A stretch of 64,000 bases of DNA from Paragonimus westermani. Its lineage: Eukaryota; Platyhelminthes; Trematoda; Plagiorchiida; Troglotrematidae. The translations under genes were made by a program, and so were the position numbers. The DNA lies in contig QNGE01002656.1 of the NCBI GenBank assembly GCA_008508345.1, forward strand, positions 1 to 64,000. Direction: 5' to 3'. The notes beneath the pieces were generated by a model that saw only the letters and a program-made list of their open reading frames with translations, was not told the DNA's origin and did not search any database. Positions 61,401-64,000 of this stretch are shown here, in pieces. The stretch's first letter is position 1; each line of letters begins with the position of its first letter.

Positions 61401-64000
61401 GACTGTTTTAAGTCAGAAGTAACTGAGTAAAATCCTTTTGGCAATACGATTGAATATTTGGTGTCATTTATCAGAGATCGTCGTTTACTAGGATTATCGG
61501 TAACGAAAACAAAATGTAGCTGGTCTGTGTGAGTGCTAGTCTGAGTGAGCGTGTGCCAAGCGTTAGTTTTAATGAACGTTTATTGCCATCTGTAAGACAC
61601 TCGTAATTGGAGCCTTACACTTAGTGACTGAGGTAGGTGGATATGTTGGTCAGTAAACAGTAGTAACTTTACGTAACAAATTTTGGACCGGAAAGATAAA
61701 CAATTTACCACCAACAGAATTTCACTCTGATACGAACACTCCGTTCATTTTCTATTTAGCTTGATGCGATGTGCACGAAATCACGCTGAATCTGTTCACC
61801 GAGGTCTTCTGGCCTCAACACTAAGAGCTTGGAAACGAGTCAAATCAGCCAGACAGGTATCAGGATGCGTTAACACGACCATACGACTTAAAATAATCAG
61901 GTAGGTTTATTCATTTTAGTACTAGTCCAGAATAAATTCATAACTCCTTCGTCCGTCTGACTTTTCGGCAACTTTTCTTTGATTATACCTGCCGTAAATA
62001 TTAATTTTTCACTGTTACTTCCCGTTTATTACAACAGACAGGCCGTAGACGAGTTTGAGGAGAAAAAGGAATGGAATCAAGAATTGGACGAACTGGTGAC
62101 CGAAGCTCAAAAACGGCATGAATACTGCAACATACGATTAAGGGAACAGTATCTGGAAGAACTGGACAAATACAAACAAGCTAAGAGAAAACATGTAAGA
62201 ACCCGGAAAAGGATTACGTAATATCCATGGATTGCATTTTACTTTCTGTTACTGTGTCATTTTTTATGTAATCAGAAGAGAGAAAACTATGAATATTATG
62301 ATTTGCAGAGTACGTGGTTGAAGAAGTCGCAGAATCTGACTTCCAGAAGAGTCAAGCTGAGTGAGTGTTTTAGTTATCTGACGAAGTTGTCTGAGAAGTG
62401 AGAAATAAAATAGACTAATGTGAGGAATACTGAAGACGCTACCTTACCCTCATGCATGAAATGACTGTTTTTCAGAACTGCAGTGGAAGCCGTAAGGATT
62501 ATGCATTACTTTTACTGAAAATTCGATTGTCACTTTTCGAGGTCCAGGCAGATTTCCTTCTGTTGAGATGACAATCAAGCAGCAAAGCAAACTAGTGATG
62601 TAATATGTCTCTAATATTGCTGATTATTATCTCCAAACTAGAGCTTTTACTCATTCTTCTCTCCAACTGTCCGCCTATTGTTACCCGTGGTGGAAACAAT
62701 ATTACGATATGCAACTCAGTCAGTGCATTAACATTCAAAAGAAAGAATCATGACAAAATGTTTCCAAGAAATATCGGAGTTGATAAGATCCTCATAGTTT
62801 ATAACGTTCTTTTTACATGCAAATCTGGTAATGATCGTAGAATTTTACTACTGCTGACACAACTAATGCCTGCCTTCCTGATAAGGAAACAATCATACAT
62901 TCACTTGCAGATGAAAGCACTGGAGCGTCAACGTCAACGAGAATCCAGACAAAAACTAGAGTCAGGGGTGAGTAAATGCATTGATCGTTTGCGTTCTGTA
63001 TATCAGTATGACTAATGCTTCGATTTTTACCAATAAAATCGCCAACCGGTGCTTAATTTACAAACTGAAGAATATAGGAGCTTAAATCAAGCTATTCTGG
63101 ATTTTCGTTGTACTGAACCTCAGTCATTTTCAAGCAAACACATTTTTGAGTAATTCGCATTCGAAACGATTTTTGCCATATATATTTGTTTGGAAAGTTT
63201 TGTGTTGATGTAGTATTGGAGTAACACACGATACAACCTATGTATTGGCTACAGATTAAACCCTAATTCATCTTATCTTTTGTAAACCTTATTTCTTCGC
63301 ATGATAGTGACCTTTATTCTAACTCATATGATAGCTGGGCCAAACGGCGTTTGTGACTTAGATGTCAGTTTTAGCGATGGTTAGACAAATCAAAGAGCCT
63401 TGATCCGTAAAGTTACTATGTTATCGCGTCCATCTTAATACTAAACTGTAAAATTTGGTATGTGAATTCCTGCCTTTTCATGTTCTATCGCTCTCTTATT
63501 TAAAACTATGATACGGACTACTCAGTTGATGCAACCGACTGCTGCTGAACATGTGGGTGTTACGTTGACTAGTTAGTTACAGAAGAAGACATGAAGCAAT
63601 TGCCTTGTAACAGTTAAATCACGGGTTAGTCACTTGTACATTCTGGCTGATGGTGTTGGTAATAGTGTGAGTACTGATCACTAATTTTCGAAAACGTACC
63701 CGAATATGAACGAATAAACATTTTAGAGCATTGTAAAACGCAAACGTCTGTTGTGGGGCCTAGGTGTATCTCAGGTCATTACATCACAAATGCAGCTTGT
63801 CTACCATATACTATATTGCTGTATATTTTGTGTTTAATTAAATAGTCAACACACAGATAATGAATGCTTCGTCAAACAAGCTTCACTGTTTTCGAATGTA
63901 AAATAATTTGGAAGACATTTCTCTCCAAACCACCTCATCCGTTGACACAGAAGCCAAGCGTTCCACCTGGACTCTGTCTAGGGAAATTGGAGTATATAGA
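16259..64000 (+). CDS. CC2D2A: CC2D2A orthologue (N-terminal half, multi-exon, continues past the window)
   Basis: This entry spans the whole split gene; exons are listed separately. CC2D2A is a scaffold of the ciliary transition zone (MKS/B9 or tectonic-like complex), needed to build cilia and gate their membrane content. In a flatworm it would serve protonephridial flame cells, sensory endings and sperm. Recognition rests on an ordered series of matches: a block with PRYLDDEGLYVG (from 53,027), then PWFGEDG followed by IPSRFPL (53,740-53,868), then a block ending HPLYSWEHVYAQNLQ (55,052-55,339), then the charged coiled coil (55,652-62,194). This is the order seen in vertebrate CC2D2A, where the blocks span roughly residues 300-600 of about 1,620. 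The window therefore lacks the C2 domain and the C-terminal transglutaminase-like part. Splice phases agree across every junction from 52,997 to 62,360. The coding sum is about 730 codons in about 47 kb. The 5' end is uncertain. Confidence 0.88.
16450..16591 (+). CDS. Probable N-terminal exon of the CC2D2A-like gene
   Basis: A TTTCAG acceptor ends at 16,449 and a strong GTAAGT donor starts at 16,592. The exon opens with ATG (MDEKFKASMDENLDASLSS), so it could also hold the true start codon. It has 47 codons plus one base (T). The next supported exon at 36,560 begins with CC, completing a serine codon, so phases agree across a 20-kb intron. The sequence is polar, likely disordered, with no recognised motif, as expected for the poorly conserved N-terminus of this family. 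Confidence 0.6.
16878..16925 (-). repeat. Family A end at the edge of the Gypsy element
   Basis: Read on the minus strand this is a GTCGATTG-like stretch followed by TGTTTTATTTTGTTGGATCAG, the same end as at 3,040-3,057 and 5,414-5,430. It directly abuts the RNase H of the neighbouring Gypsy element. Confidence 0.6.
16926..17600 (-). pseudogene. Gypsy RNase H remnant
   Basis: 17,600-17,430 reads a LFTDASDVAFGAVLQQF stretch with the catalytic aspartate. 17,408-16,920 is open for 162 codons with LGFFSKRLLPAESRYSKFGR, then ELLAIYRGIRHLRHAFEGRP. The DHKPL aspartate is replaced (VHKPL). It ends with an ANALSRVP motif and the linker to the missing integrase. Confidence 0.85.
17600..18430 (-). pseudogene. 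Gypsy reverse transcriptase remnant
   Basis: At 18,115-17,915 it reads FSKIDLVHAYHQVQVEEAGI, then PRTAVIKSFGLFQFIRMPSG and LNNAVQNYQHF, the canonical Gypsy RT palm. Upstream (about 18,300-18,170) an SPLHMVPKN-type motif is recognisable across frameshifts. The YLDD-type box lies near 17,880-17,900 and is degenerate. Confidence 0.8.
18500..18855 (-). pseudogene. Gypsy aspartic protease remnant
   Basis: The 117-codon frame reads HLFHVTDLSSGITSLVDTGR, with the DTG catalytic triad, then a LRAANGTPISTYGQRSLTLD stretch and IVGIRFLQHPDLVVD (normally ILGADFL). It is the retroviral-type protease. The residues after DTG are altered (RKDSVI where AEVSVI is usual). Confidence 0.8.
18970..19620 (-). pseudogene. 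Gypsy gag remnant
   Basis: It contains RHEALKKAVIKRITASDRSR, then LQQLF, GDKRPPGLLLQMEQLL and DSWMQRLPINIQAILIAVKS. This is the retrotransposon gag pattern of a YE-ILK-type helix, a GD-PS-L-xx-LxxL stretch and LP-NVQ. An arginine/serine-rich tail follows. There is one stop at about 19,460 and a frameshift near 19,330. Confidence 0.75.
19680..19745. repeat. Two (TA)n microsatellites
   Basis: Runs of alternating TA at about 19,684-19,699 and 19,731-19,745. Confidence 0.85.
19889..20200. repeat. Dispersed repeat family B, copy 1
   Basis: About 310 bases sharing clear similarity, same orientation, with 24,215-24,523. Common stretches include TGTTTATAACCGTGC, CTAGCGAGC and CTTTGGAC-GTCGAA. No coding capacity is seen. 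Family unknown. Confidence 0.75.
20960..21130 (-). repeat. Dispersed repeat family A, reverse copy 4
   Basis: Carries a diverged GTGTACAGAGAAC, then GGCCCCGGGACGGATGTTAC and an AAAGTAGGTAGAAAAG stretch in reverse orientation relative to 2,800-3,057. Confidence 0.65.
21131..24214. other. Intronic sequence, no supported gene
   Basis: Several 60-80 codon frames (for example 21,086-21,334 minus and 22,745-22,966 plus) show no motif and lack convincing splice context. Confidence 0.4.
24215..24523. repeat. Dispersed repeat family B, copy 2
   Basis: Direct-orientation partner of 19,889-20,200, diverged by roughly a fifth by eye. Confidence 0.75.
24524..26901. other. Intronic sequence, no supported gene
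   Basis: A weak family A fragment in reverse is visible at about 26,820-26,890. The minus frame at 26,356-26,640 has no recognisable motif. Confidence 0.4.
26902..27577 (-). mobile_element. Penelope-like GIY-YIG fragment between inverted repeats
   Basis: The middle (about 27,445-27,150, minus) encodes RRLSERIREHLPKWIRNGST, then a TASAIGSHLIDTGHQIDPDE stretch and AFRVIYKVR. This is the C-terminal GIY-YIG nuclease region of Penelope-like elements: the R-x-L-x-RI-EHLP motif, then SAI-HL-DTGH and F-VIYK. The flanks 26,902-27,041 and 27,438-27,577 are near-identical inverted repeats, and the right arm also carries the start of the GIY-YIG domain. The RT is absent. Confidence 0.75.
27578..28760. 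other. Intronic sequence, no supported gene
   Basis: Nothing recognised. A short minus frame at 28,293-28,505 has no motif. Confidence 0.4.
28861..28975. repeat. Two degenerate Penelope-associated hammerhead-like pieces, opposed
   Basis: On the minus strand at 28,883-28,897 is CTGATGATGTCACCT, identical to the start of the hammerhead-like core at 32,591, but the GGTGAT-GAAAC half is deleted. On the + strand at about 28,949-28,975 is a mutated core (CTGGTGATTTCACCTCGCT then GGGTGG). These look like ends of decayed Penelope-like insertions facing each other. Confidence 0.5.
28976..29780. other. Intronic sequence, no supported gene
   Basis: The + frame 28,977-29,246 is open for 89 codons without a recognisable motif. 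Confidence 0.4.
29781..30850 (+). mobile_element. Penelope-like element fragment: RT C-terminus and GIY-YIG
   Basis: The + strand, with stops, reads a MDEIFMFAQSSET-like stretch on the other strand's complement. More clearly it gives RTL-x-DNGHPLRFI-type residues near 30,250, then VEKKVYIEIPFKGD at about 30,350-30,390 (the conserved KK-x-Y-I-PFKGD motif). 30,495-30,743 gives CTYQFVCNCDEIYVSRTDRC, then LNSRIKEHLPKSVQ, the GIY-YIG domain with VSRT for the usual IGRT. Short inverted repeats flank it (29,781-29,832 and 30,720-30,775). Confidence 0.72.
30851..31750. other. Intronic sequence, no supported gene
   Basis: Between two Penelope-like insertions. No motif is recognised in either strand. 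Confidence 0.4.
32322..32322. other. Single N (assembly join or ambiguous base)
   Basis: One of three isolated Ns in the window. Confidence 0.95.
32555..32594 (-). ncRNA. Hammerhead-ribozyme-like motif of a Penelope-like element
   Basis: Read on the minus strand: GCA (32,594-32,592) as half of stem I, CTGATGA (32,591-32,585), then an extra T, then GTCACC and GGTGAT forming a six-pair stem II around a TCGCTT loop. GAAAC (32,565-32,561) follows, then GTT and TGC (32,560-32,555), the other half of stem I. Stem III would be only AC/GT, self-complementary, as known for minimal hammerheads of Penelope-like elements that act as dimers. The extra T after the core is a departure from consensus. It lies antisense to the RT at 32.9-34.1 kb. 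Confidence 0.6.
34794..36559. other. Intronic sequence, no supported gene
   Basis: Last part of the 20-kb intron. Nothing recognised. Confidence 0.45.
36560..36654 (+). CDS. CC2D2A: CC2D2A-like exon, conserved basic helix near the N-terminus
   Basis: The acceptor CTCAG ends at 36,559 and the donor GTAAGT starts at 36,655. It reads TSTQAEPKTDGEERLNRRLF then AQSIRDQLRAN and ends in phase 0. The arginine-rich helix continuing into the next exon (IRRSAHEGEM) resembles the short basic helix in the N-terminal part of vertebrate CC2D2A (an RMREKLQAARSKAE-like stretch). The similarity is modest and the join to 16,591 is inferred from phase. Confidence 0.65.
37348..37554 (+). CDS. CC2D2A: CC2D2A-like exon, N-terminal linker
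   Basis: The acceptor ATTTCAG ends at 37,347 after a long pyrimidine tract, and the donor GTAAGG starts at 37,555. The exon has 69 codons, phase 0 to phase 0. It begins IRRSAHEGEMEYAHDLDEKL, continuing the basic helix of the preceding exon, then becomes polar and low in hydrophobics, ending GDDMKQ. No domain is visible. It is open through its whole length and flanked by consensus sites, which is the main support. Confidence 0.7.
37661..37759 (+). CDS. CC2D2A: Probable CC2D2A-like exon missed by simple ORF length
   Basis: A CTTTCACAG acceptor ends at 37,660 and a GTATTT donor starts at 37,760. The exon has 33 codons, phase 0 to phase 0, reading YHRTNRTMQNNFTSWQST and on to RYRKLQL. It lies only 106 bases after the previous exon and fits phase with both neighbours (37,554 and 41,919). 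There is no recognisable motif, so the call is based on splice signals, phase and openness alone. It may be an alternative exon. Confidence 0.5.
37760..40992. other. Intronic sequence, no supported gene
   Basis: A + frame to 38,037 and overlapping short frames to 38,518 continue after the exon at 37,661-37,759 but show no motif. An alternative longer exon cannot be excluded. Nothing recognised in 38.6-40.9 kb. Confidence 0.4.
40993..41673. repeat. Inverted pair of SINE copies (long hairpin)
   Basis: Arms 40,993-41,234 (minus copy) and 41,455-41,673 (plus copy) are near-identical, separated by about 220 bases. Each contains a diverged tRNA-like head (GACGCAGCGGCCCACACGGT), the hammerhead segment and the SINE body ending GGCTGCGATCAAATATGA. 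The left arm holds 23 bases within the hammerhead that the right arm lacks. Confidence 0.85.
41070..41114 (-). ncRNA. Degenerate SINE hammerhead ribozyme, left arm copy
   Basis: On the minus strand: GCACCG, core CTGACGA (41,108-41,102), a 14-base stem II region with little pairing, GAAAC (41,086-41,082), TCGAGTC with the cleavage triplet, and TAGTGT. Core residues are intact but stem II is disrupted and stem I has one mismatch and two wobbles. Confidence 0.6.
41919..42128 (+). CDS. CC2D2A: CC2D2A-like exon upstream of the conserved block
   Basis: The acceptor AATTAG ends at 41,918 and a strong GTAAGT donor starts at 42,129. The exon has 70 codons, phase 0 at both ends, and reads LPWGDSRRSKLDDQSSEQFF, then an acidic stretch with DHSLDAVVDSIHQHP. 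Vertebrate CC2D2A has an acidic segment with a similar hydrophobic-acidic pattern just before the conserved EDEGLY block, so position fits, but the similarity alone would not be convincing. It sits about 150 bases upstream of a SINE in the following intron. Confidence 0.62.
42300..42625 (+). mobile_element. SINE with inverted tRNA-like head and intact hammerhead
   Basis: The body (42,450-42,625) is sense: hammerhead, then a GAAAGAGGCTGGCTGGAAAG stretch, GGCTGCGATCAAATGTGAGT and the tail CCCCGACTACTCATCAGTAA. Upstream, at 42,325-42,395, a tRNA-like head lies in reverse. Its complement has a GGGGGCGCAGTGGTCAACAC box A region and GGAGTTCAAATCCC as box B. So a head fragment from an opposite-orientation copy abuts a head-truncated sense copy. 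It lies in the intron between exons 42,128 and 43,380. Confidence 0.85.
42461..42505 (+). ncRNA. Hammerhead ribozyme in SINE (intact motif)
   Basis: Every conserved element is present. Stem I is GCACTA (42,461-42,466) with TAGTGC (42,500-42,505), six perfect pairs. The core CTGACGA is at 42,467-42,473. Stem II is GCTC with GAGC around a TGATGA loop. GAA is at 42,488-42,490. Stem III is ACTCGAGT, self-complementary (42,491-42,498), ending in the cleavable GTC triplet, with predicted cleavage after C42,499. Schistosome SINEs of the SM-alpha type carry comparable ribozymes. Confidence 0.85.
43380..43441 (+). CDS. Tentative CC2D2A-like exon, frame unresolved
   Basis: The acceptor CCCAG ends at 43,379 and a GTAGGT donor starts at 43,442. 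Two frames are open. The phase-0 frame, compatible with the preceding exon, gives a MIRERFMYP-like stretch recalling the MEREMLFIP stretch of vertebrate CC2D2A. The other gives a VHVPPVF-like stretch. Neither frame joins in phase to the next recognised exon at 52,997, so an exon is missing in between or this one is wrong. Confidence 0.4.
43868..45582. repeat. Tandem duplication of 857 bases joined by an N
   Basis: 43,868-44,724 and 44,726-45,582 are identical by eye except for one base (C at about 44,280, A at the equivalent 45,138). The single N at 44,725 lies exactly at the junction. Most simply a failed merge of overlapping contig ends. Confidence 0.9.
44000..45915 (+). mobile_element. RTE-like non-LTR element, linker and RT start, cut by N gap
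   Basis: The + strand (each duplicate) reads IRDEVREVETTFVSRNIVKL then FNHIRGTGSKPQSVTEALSE, a DRWLERFDGQTSW stretch and TKTEVRNCIPVLKSNRPAGA. This is the RTE linker between endonuclease and RT (an RGPG-like motif, a D-WAxYF-type region, then the NGRAPGxDG-like start of RT). After the second copy, 45,700-45,915 gives STTSVITRALTSIILHRLTV, then EEQ-like KEQAGFHPGRGC and YTLRQILEQRHVY, then the N run begins. The minus frames at 44,370-44,732 and 45,228-45,593 are shadows. Confidence 0.8.
45916..46268. other. Assembly gap, 353 Ns
   Basis: The gap falls inside the RTE-like RT and within the 9.6-kb intron where an exon appears to be missing. Frames spanning the Ns are meaningless. Confidence 0.99.
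46269..48780. other. Intronic sequence, possible RTE 3' remnants
   Basis: Several + frames of about 60-90 codons (46,827-47,015; 47,092-47,395) have no recognisable motif. They may be degraded RTE-like 3' sequence. Confidence 0.35.
48770..49020 (+). mobile_element. tRNA-derived SINE with hammerhead segment, near full length
   Basis: Head with pol III box A (TAGCGCAGTGG, 48,823-48,833) and box B (AGTTCGAATCC, 48,867-48,877), then the hammerhead segment (48,898-48,942), then the body AGCTAGAAAGTCTATCTGAATG and GGCTGCGATCAAATGTAGGT to about 49,020. Just before the head, GATGAGTAGTC (48,777-48,787) is the SINE tail in reverse, a remnant of an opposed copy. Confidence 0.88.
48898..48942 (+). ncRNA. 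SINE hammerhead, core mutated
   Basis: Identical layout to 42,461-42,505, with perfect stem I (GCACTA/TAGTGC), stem II (GCTC/GAGC, CATTCA loop) and stem III (ACTCGAGT) with GTC. The core, however, reads CTGACAG instead of CTGACGA, exchanging the catalytic G8 and A9. Predicted inactive. Confidence 0.8.
49186..49320. repeat. Perfect SINE-body palindrome around a single N
   Basis: 49,186-49,227 and 49,242-49,283 are exact reverse complements (42 bases), with an N at 49,241. The right side continues into the SINE tail CCCCGACTACTCATCA. Confidence 0.9.
49321..52996. other. Intronic sequence, no supported gene
   Basis: Many short frames on both strands, none with a recognisable motif, including the open stretch 51,955-52,209 (+). 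The missing CC2D2A exon inferred from phase could be here. Confidence 0.4.
52997..53232 (+). CDS. CC2D2A: CC2D2A exon with the LDDEGLYVG signature
   Basis: A TAG acceptor ends at 52,996. A possible donor, GTGGAT, starts at 53,233 in phase 0. The exon reads PTELKTGGQVPRYLDDEGLY, then VGRSPYVVPSNIRRLENRII, matching the conserved CC2D2A block (vertebrate PRFLEDEGLYTG followed by an ENR motif). After the match it carries about 30 extra polar residues ending in a lysine run, absent from vertebrates. This is one of the two most diagnostic pieces of the gene. Confidence 0.88.
53740..53868 (+). CDS. CC2D2A: CC2D2A exon with the PWFGEDG signature
   Basis: A GTGAAG acceptor ends at 53,739 and a GTAAGC donor starts at 53,869. 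The exon has 43 codons, phase 0 to 0. It reads PWFGEDGKLALQPNPTRSIP, then SRFPLWDDQ. Vertebrate CC2D2A has RRWFGDDG, then NPIKPFPSRPP, at the same place, directly after the LDDEGLY block. The order and spacing with the preceding exon make the orthology call solid. Confidence 0.9.
54680..54835 (+). mobile_element. Decayed SINE copy
   Basis: Degenerate hammerhead region (CTGTTGAG, then GATCGAAACT at about 54,720-54,735) followed by a body piece AAACTGGCTGGAAATTCCTTCTGAATGCG and a GTCAAGTATGAGTAATGTTCA stretch. Confidence 0.6.
55052..55339 (+). CDS. CC2D2A: CC2D2A exon, largest visible, HPLYSWEHV block
   Basis: A TTCGCAG acceptor ends at 55,051 and a GTAAAT donor starts at 55,340. It has 96 codons, phase 0 to 0. 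The N-terminal half (PLSRENLRHYLASTQKCNEL onward) is family-specific linker. The C-terminal half contains VELHLLKFDFHPLYSWEHVY and then AQNLQDVVQAYENEVARDQV, aligning with the vertebrate block in which a short beta-like segment is followed by HPCFSREHV and a helix ending in a LARHQ-like stretch. Confidence 0.9.
55652..55708 (+). CDS. CC2D2A: CC2D2A exon, start of coiled-coil region
   Basis: A TTTTTTTCAG acceptor ends at 55,651 and a weak GTAATA donor starts at 55,709. It has 19 codons, phase 0 to 0, reading IRALKRALQQINEKRQASP. It corresponds to the vertebrate helix containing LQALRNAVQ. In phase with both neighbours. Confidence 0.82.
55710..57662. other. Intronic sequence with a decayed SINE piece at its edge
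   Basis: Around 57,140-57,240 a CTGATGAG, then AAACTCGAGTTC and GAATAAAAATGATGGTCAACA-type run recalls the SINE hammerhead and body. A short hairpin GTGCTCACGTGTAAAGTGAGCAC lies near 56,614-56,636. No gene. Confidence 0.45.
57663..57733 (+). CDS. CC2D2A: CC2D2A exon, coiled-coil region
   Basis: The acceptor TTTAG ends at 57,662 and the donor GTAAAT starts at 57,734. It reads ENNIDSSVAAQLDKSIEEYG then REI, ending in phase 2. The vertebrate counterpart has SLDTIQKTINEYKSEI at this point, so the match is clear. The remaining AG joins the first C of the next exon to give serine. Confidence 0.88.
58080..58210. repeat. (AT)n microsatellites
   Basis: ATATATACATATATAG at about 58,095 and a longer pure AT run at about 58,189-58,206. 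Confidence 0.8.
58380..59496 (-). mobile_element. Tc1/mariner-type (IS630-like) transposase remnant
   Basis: The minus strand begins MVGGHKYTRINPWTRRSIIE, then ALERGDEWRTVALLNRVKCN and TAYKWL, a homeodomain-like helix-turn-helix. A SLEWISVNPTITQQFLTLRV stretch and a DLSTKTMKPS stretch follow, typical of the second DNA-binding helix. The frame is lost after 155 codons, but the catalytic domain is still traceable: FVLYEVNGTFKACVSVI (first aspartate lost), then a NLHLIGGITANSMVGY stretch and a WHPVHQC(stop)IQLRMSGAW run corresponding to the LAPYSPMLNPIEN-W motif. Inactive. It lies in the 4-kb intron between 57,733 and 61,760. Confidence 0.78.
59620..61759. other. Intronic sequence, no supported gene
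   Basis: A weak SINE-body echo at about 60,360-60,415. The + strand 61,050-61,320 is open for about 85 codons in one frame, with no motif and no clear splice sites. Confidence 0.4.
61760..61900 (+). CDS. CC2D2A: CC2D2A exon, coiled-coil region with conserved WK motif
   Basis: The acceptor TATTTAG ends at 61,759 and the donor GTAGGT starts at 61,901. It reads LMRCARNHAESVHRGLLAST then LRAWKRVKSARQ and TTIRLKII, starting in phase 2 and ending in phase 2. It aligns with the vertebrate segment in which a basic helix is followed by an IKVWKEMKSLRE stretch and then TPLKLVLR. The WK pair and the following basic residues are conserved. Confidence 0.9.
62038..62194 (+). CDS. CC2D2A: CC2D2A exon, main acidic coiled coil
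   Basis: The acceptor CAACAG ends at 62,037 and the donor GTAAGA starts at 62,195. It begins with the A completing an arginine codon, then QAVDEFEEKKEWNQELDELV and on to LREQYLEELDKYKQAKRKH, phase 0 at the end. It is strongly helical and charged, matching the vertebrate coiled coil with its DEEAYEAEI and INELLEEHTEEY stretches. Confidence 0.9.
62276..62360 (+). CDS. CC2D2A: Probable CC2D2A exon after the coiled coil
   Basis: The acceptor AATCAG ends at 62,275 after a T-rich tract and the donor GTGAGT starts at 62,361. In phase 0 it reads KRENYEYYDLQSTWLKKSQN then LTSRRVKL plus one base. The basic character continues the lysine-rich end of the vertebrate coiled coil. It does not join in phase to the exon at 62,911, so another small exon may lie between, for example at 62,476, where an acceptor is visible. 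Confidence 0.6.
62911..62967 (+). CDS. CC2D2A: Probable CC2D2A exon, short basic helix
   Basis: The acceptor CTTGCAG ends at 62,910 and the donor GTGAGT starts at 62,968. It has 19 codons, phase 0 to 0, reading MKALERQRQRESRQKLESG. The composition fits the basic helical region after the coiled coil (vertebrates have an EQEVRERAAQSRRR-like stretch). Confidence 0.65.
62968..63950. other. Intronic sequence, no supported gene
   Basis: AT-rich, no open frames of note. Confidence 0.5.
63951..64000 (+). CDS. Possible next CC2D2A exon, cut by the window end
   Basis: An acceptor ACACAG ends at 63,950 after a pyrimidine-rich stretch. In phase 0, matching the donor at 62,967, it reads KPSVPPGLCLGKLEYI and is open to the window end. 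Too short to align. Confidence 0.4.

Noticed and set aside
62476..62491. A 16-base microexon
   Set aside because: It has an acceptor and a GTAAGG donor, but its length does not fix the phase between 62,360 and 62,911.
1..64000. CRISPR arrays, operons or bacterial defence systems
   Set aside because: Splice sites, SINEs and retrotransposons show a eukaryotic genome. No regular short-repeat array is present.

Overview
The window is eukaryotic, repeat-rich, intron-rich DNA, most likely from a flatworm. My best guess is a diphyllobothriidean-type tapeworm, inferred from the mix of repeats: CR1-like and RTE-like non-LTR elements, Ty3/Gypsy, Penelope-like elements with GIY-YIG domains, and tRNA-headed SINEs. 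I could not run a search to confirm this. There is no bacterial-style gene packing. Nearly every long open frame is either a transposon remnant or a shadow frame.

The one host gene I can support lies on the + strand and runs off the right end. It is an orthologue of CC2D2A, the ciliary transition-zone (MKS/B9 module) protein. I see about 16 exons from about 16.26 kb to 62.97 kb, perhaps with one upstream exon at 14.55 kb and one starting at 63.95 kb. Together they give about 730 codons, the N-terminal half up to the coiled coil. The C2 and C-terminal parts must lie beyond the window. Exons from 52,997 to 62,194 match the known protein block by block and their splice phases agree. Exons from 16.3 to 43.4 kb are assigned from splice sites, phase and weaker similarity. 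Introns reach about 20 kb (16.6-36.6 kb) and 9.6 kb (43.4-53.0 kb) and hold most of the transposons.

Layout: 0-14 kb is a transposon graveyard upstream of the gene. It holds CR1-like RT and EN pieces, an RTE-like RT piece, a Gypsy RT-RNase H-integrase remnant on the minus strand, and a near-complete but broken CR1-like element on the minus strand at 9.86-13.8 kb. 14.9-16.0 kb is another CR1-like RT fragment. 16.9-19.6 kb is a second Gypsy element (gag, protease, RT, RNase H; minus strand) inside the large intron. 26.9-34.8 kb holds three Penelope-like pieces, each enclosed by inverted repeats. 40.9-42.6 and 48.8-49.3 kb hold SINE copies. 43.9-45.9 kb is an RTE-like element duplicated in tandem at an N, followed by a 353-base N gap. 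58.4-59.5 kb is a dead Tc1/mariner-type transposase.

The most interesting signal is ribozymic. The SINE family carries a complete hammerhead ribozyme motif (best copy 42,461-42,505), and a second, different hammerhead-like motif sits on the minus strand next to the largest Penelope-like element (32,555-32,594). The assembly has single-N joins at 32,322, 44,725 and 49,241. Two of these coincide with perfect or near-perfect repeats that look like join artefacts.
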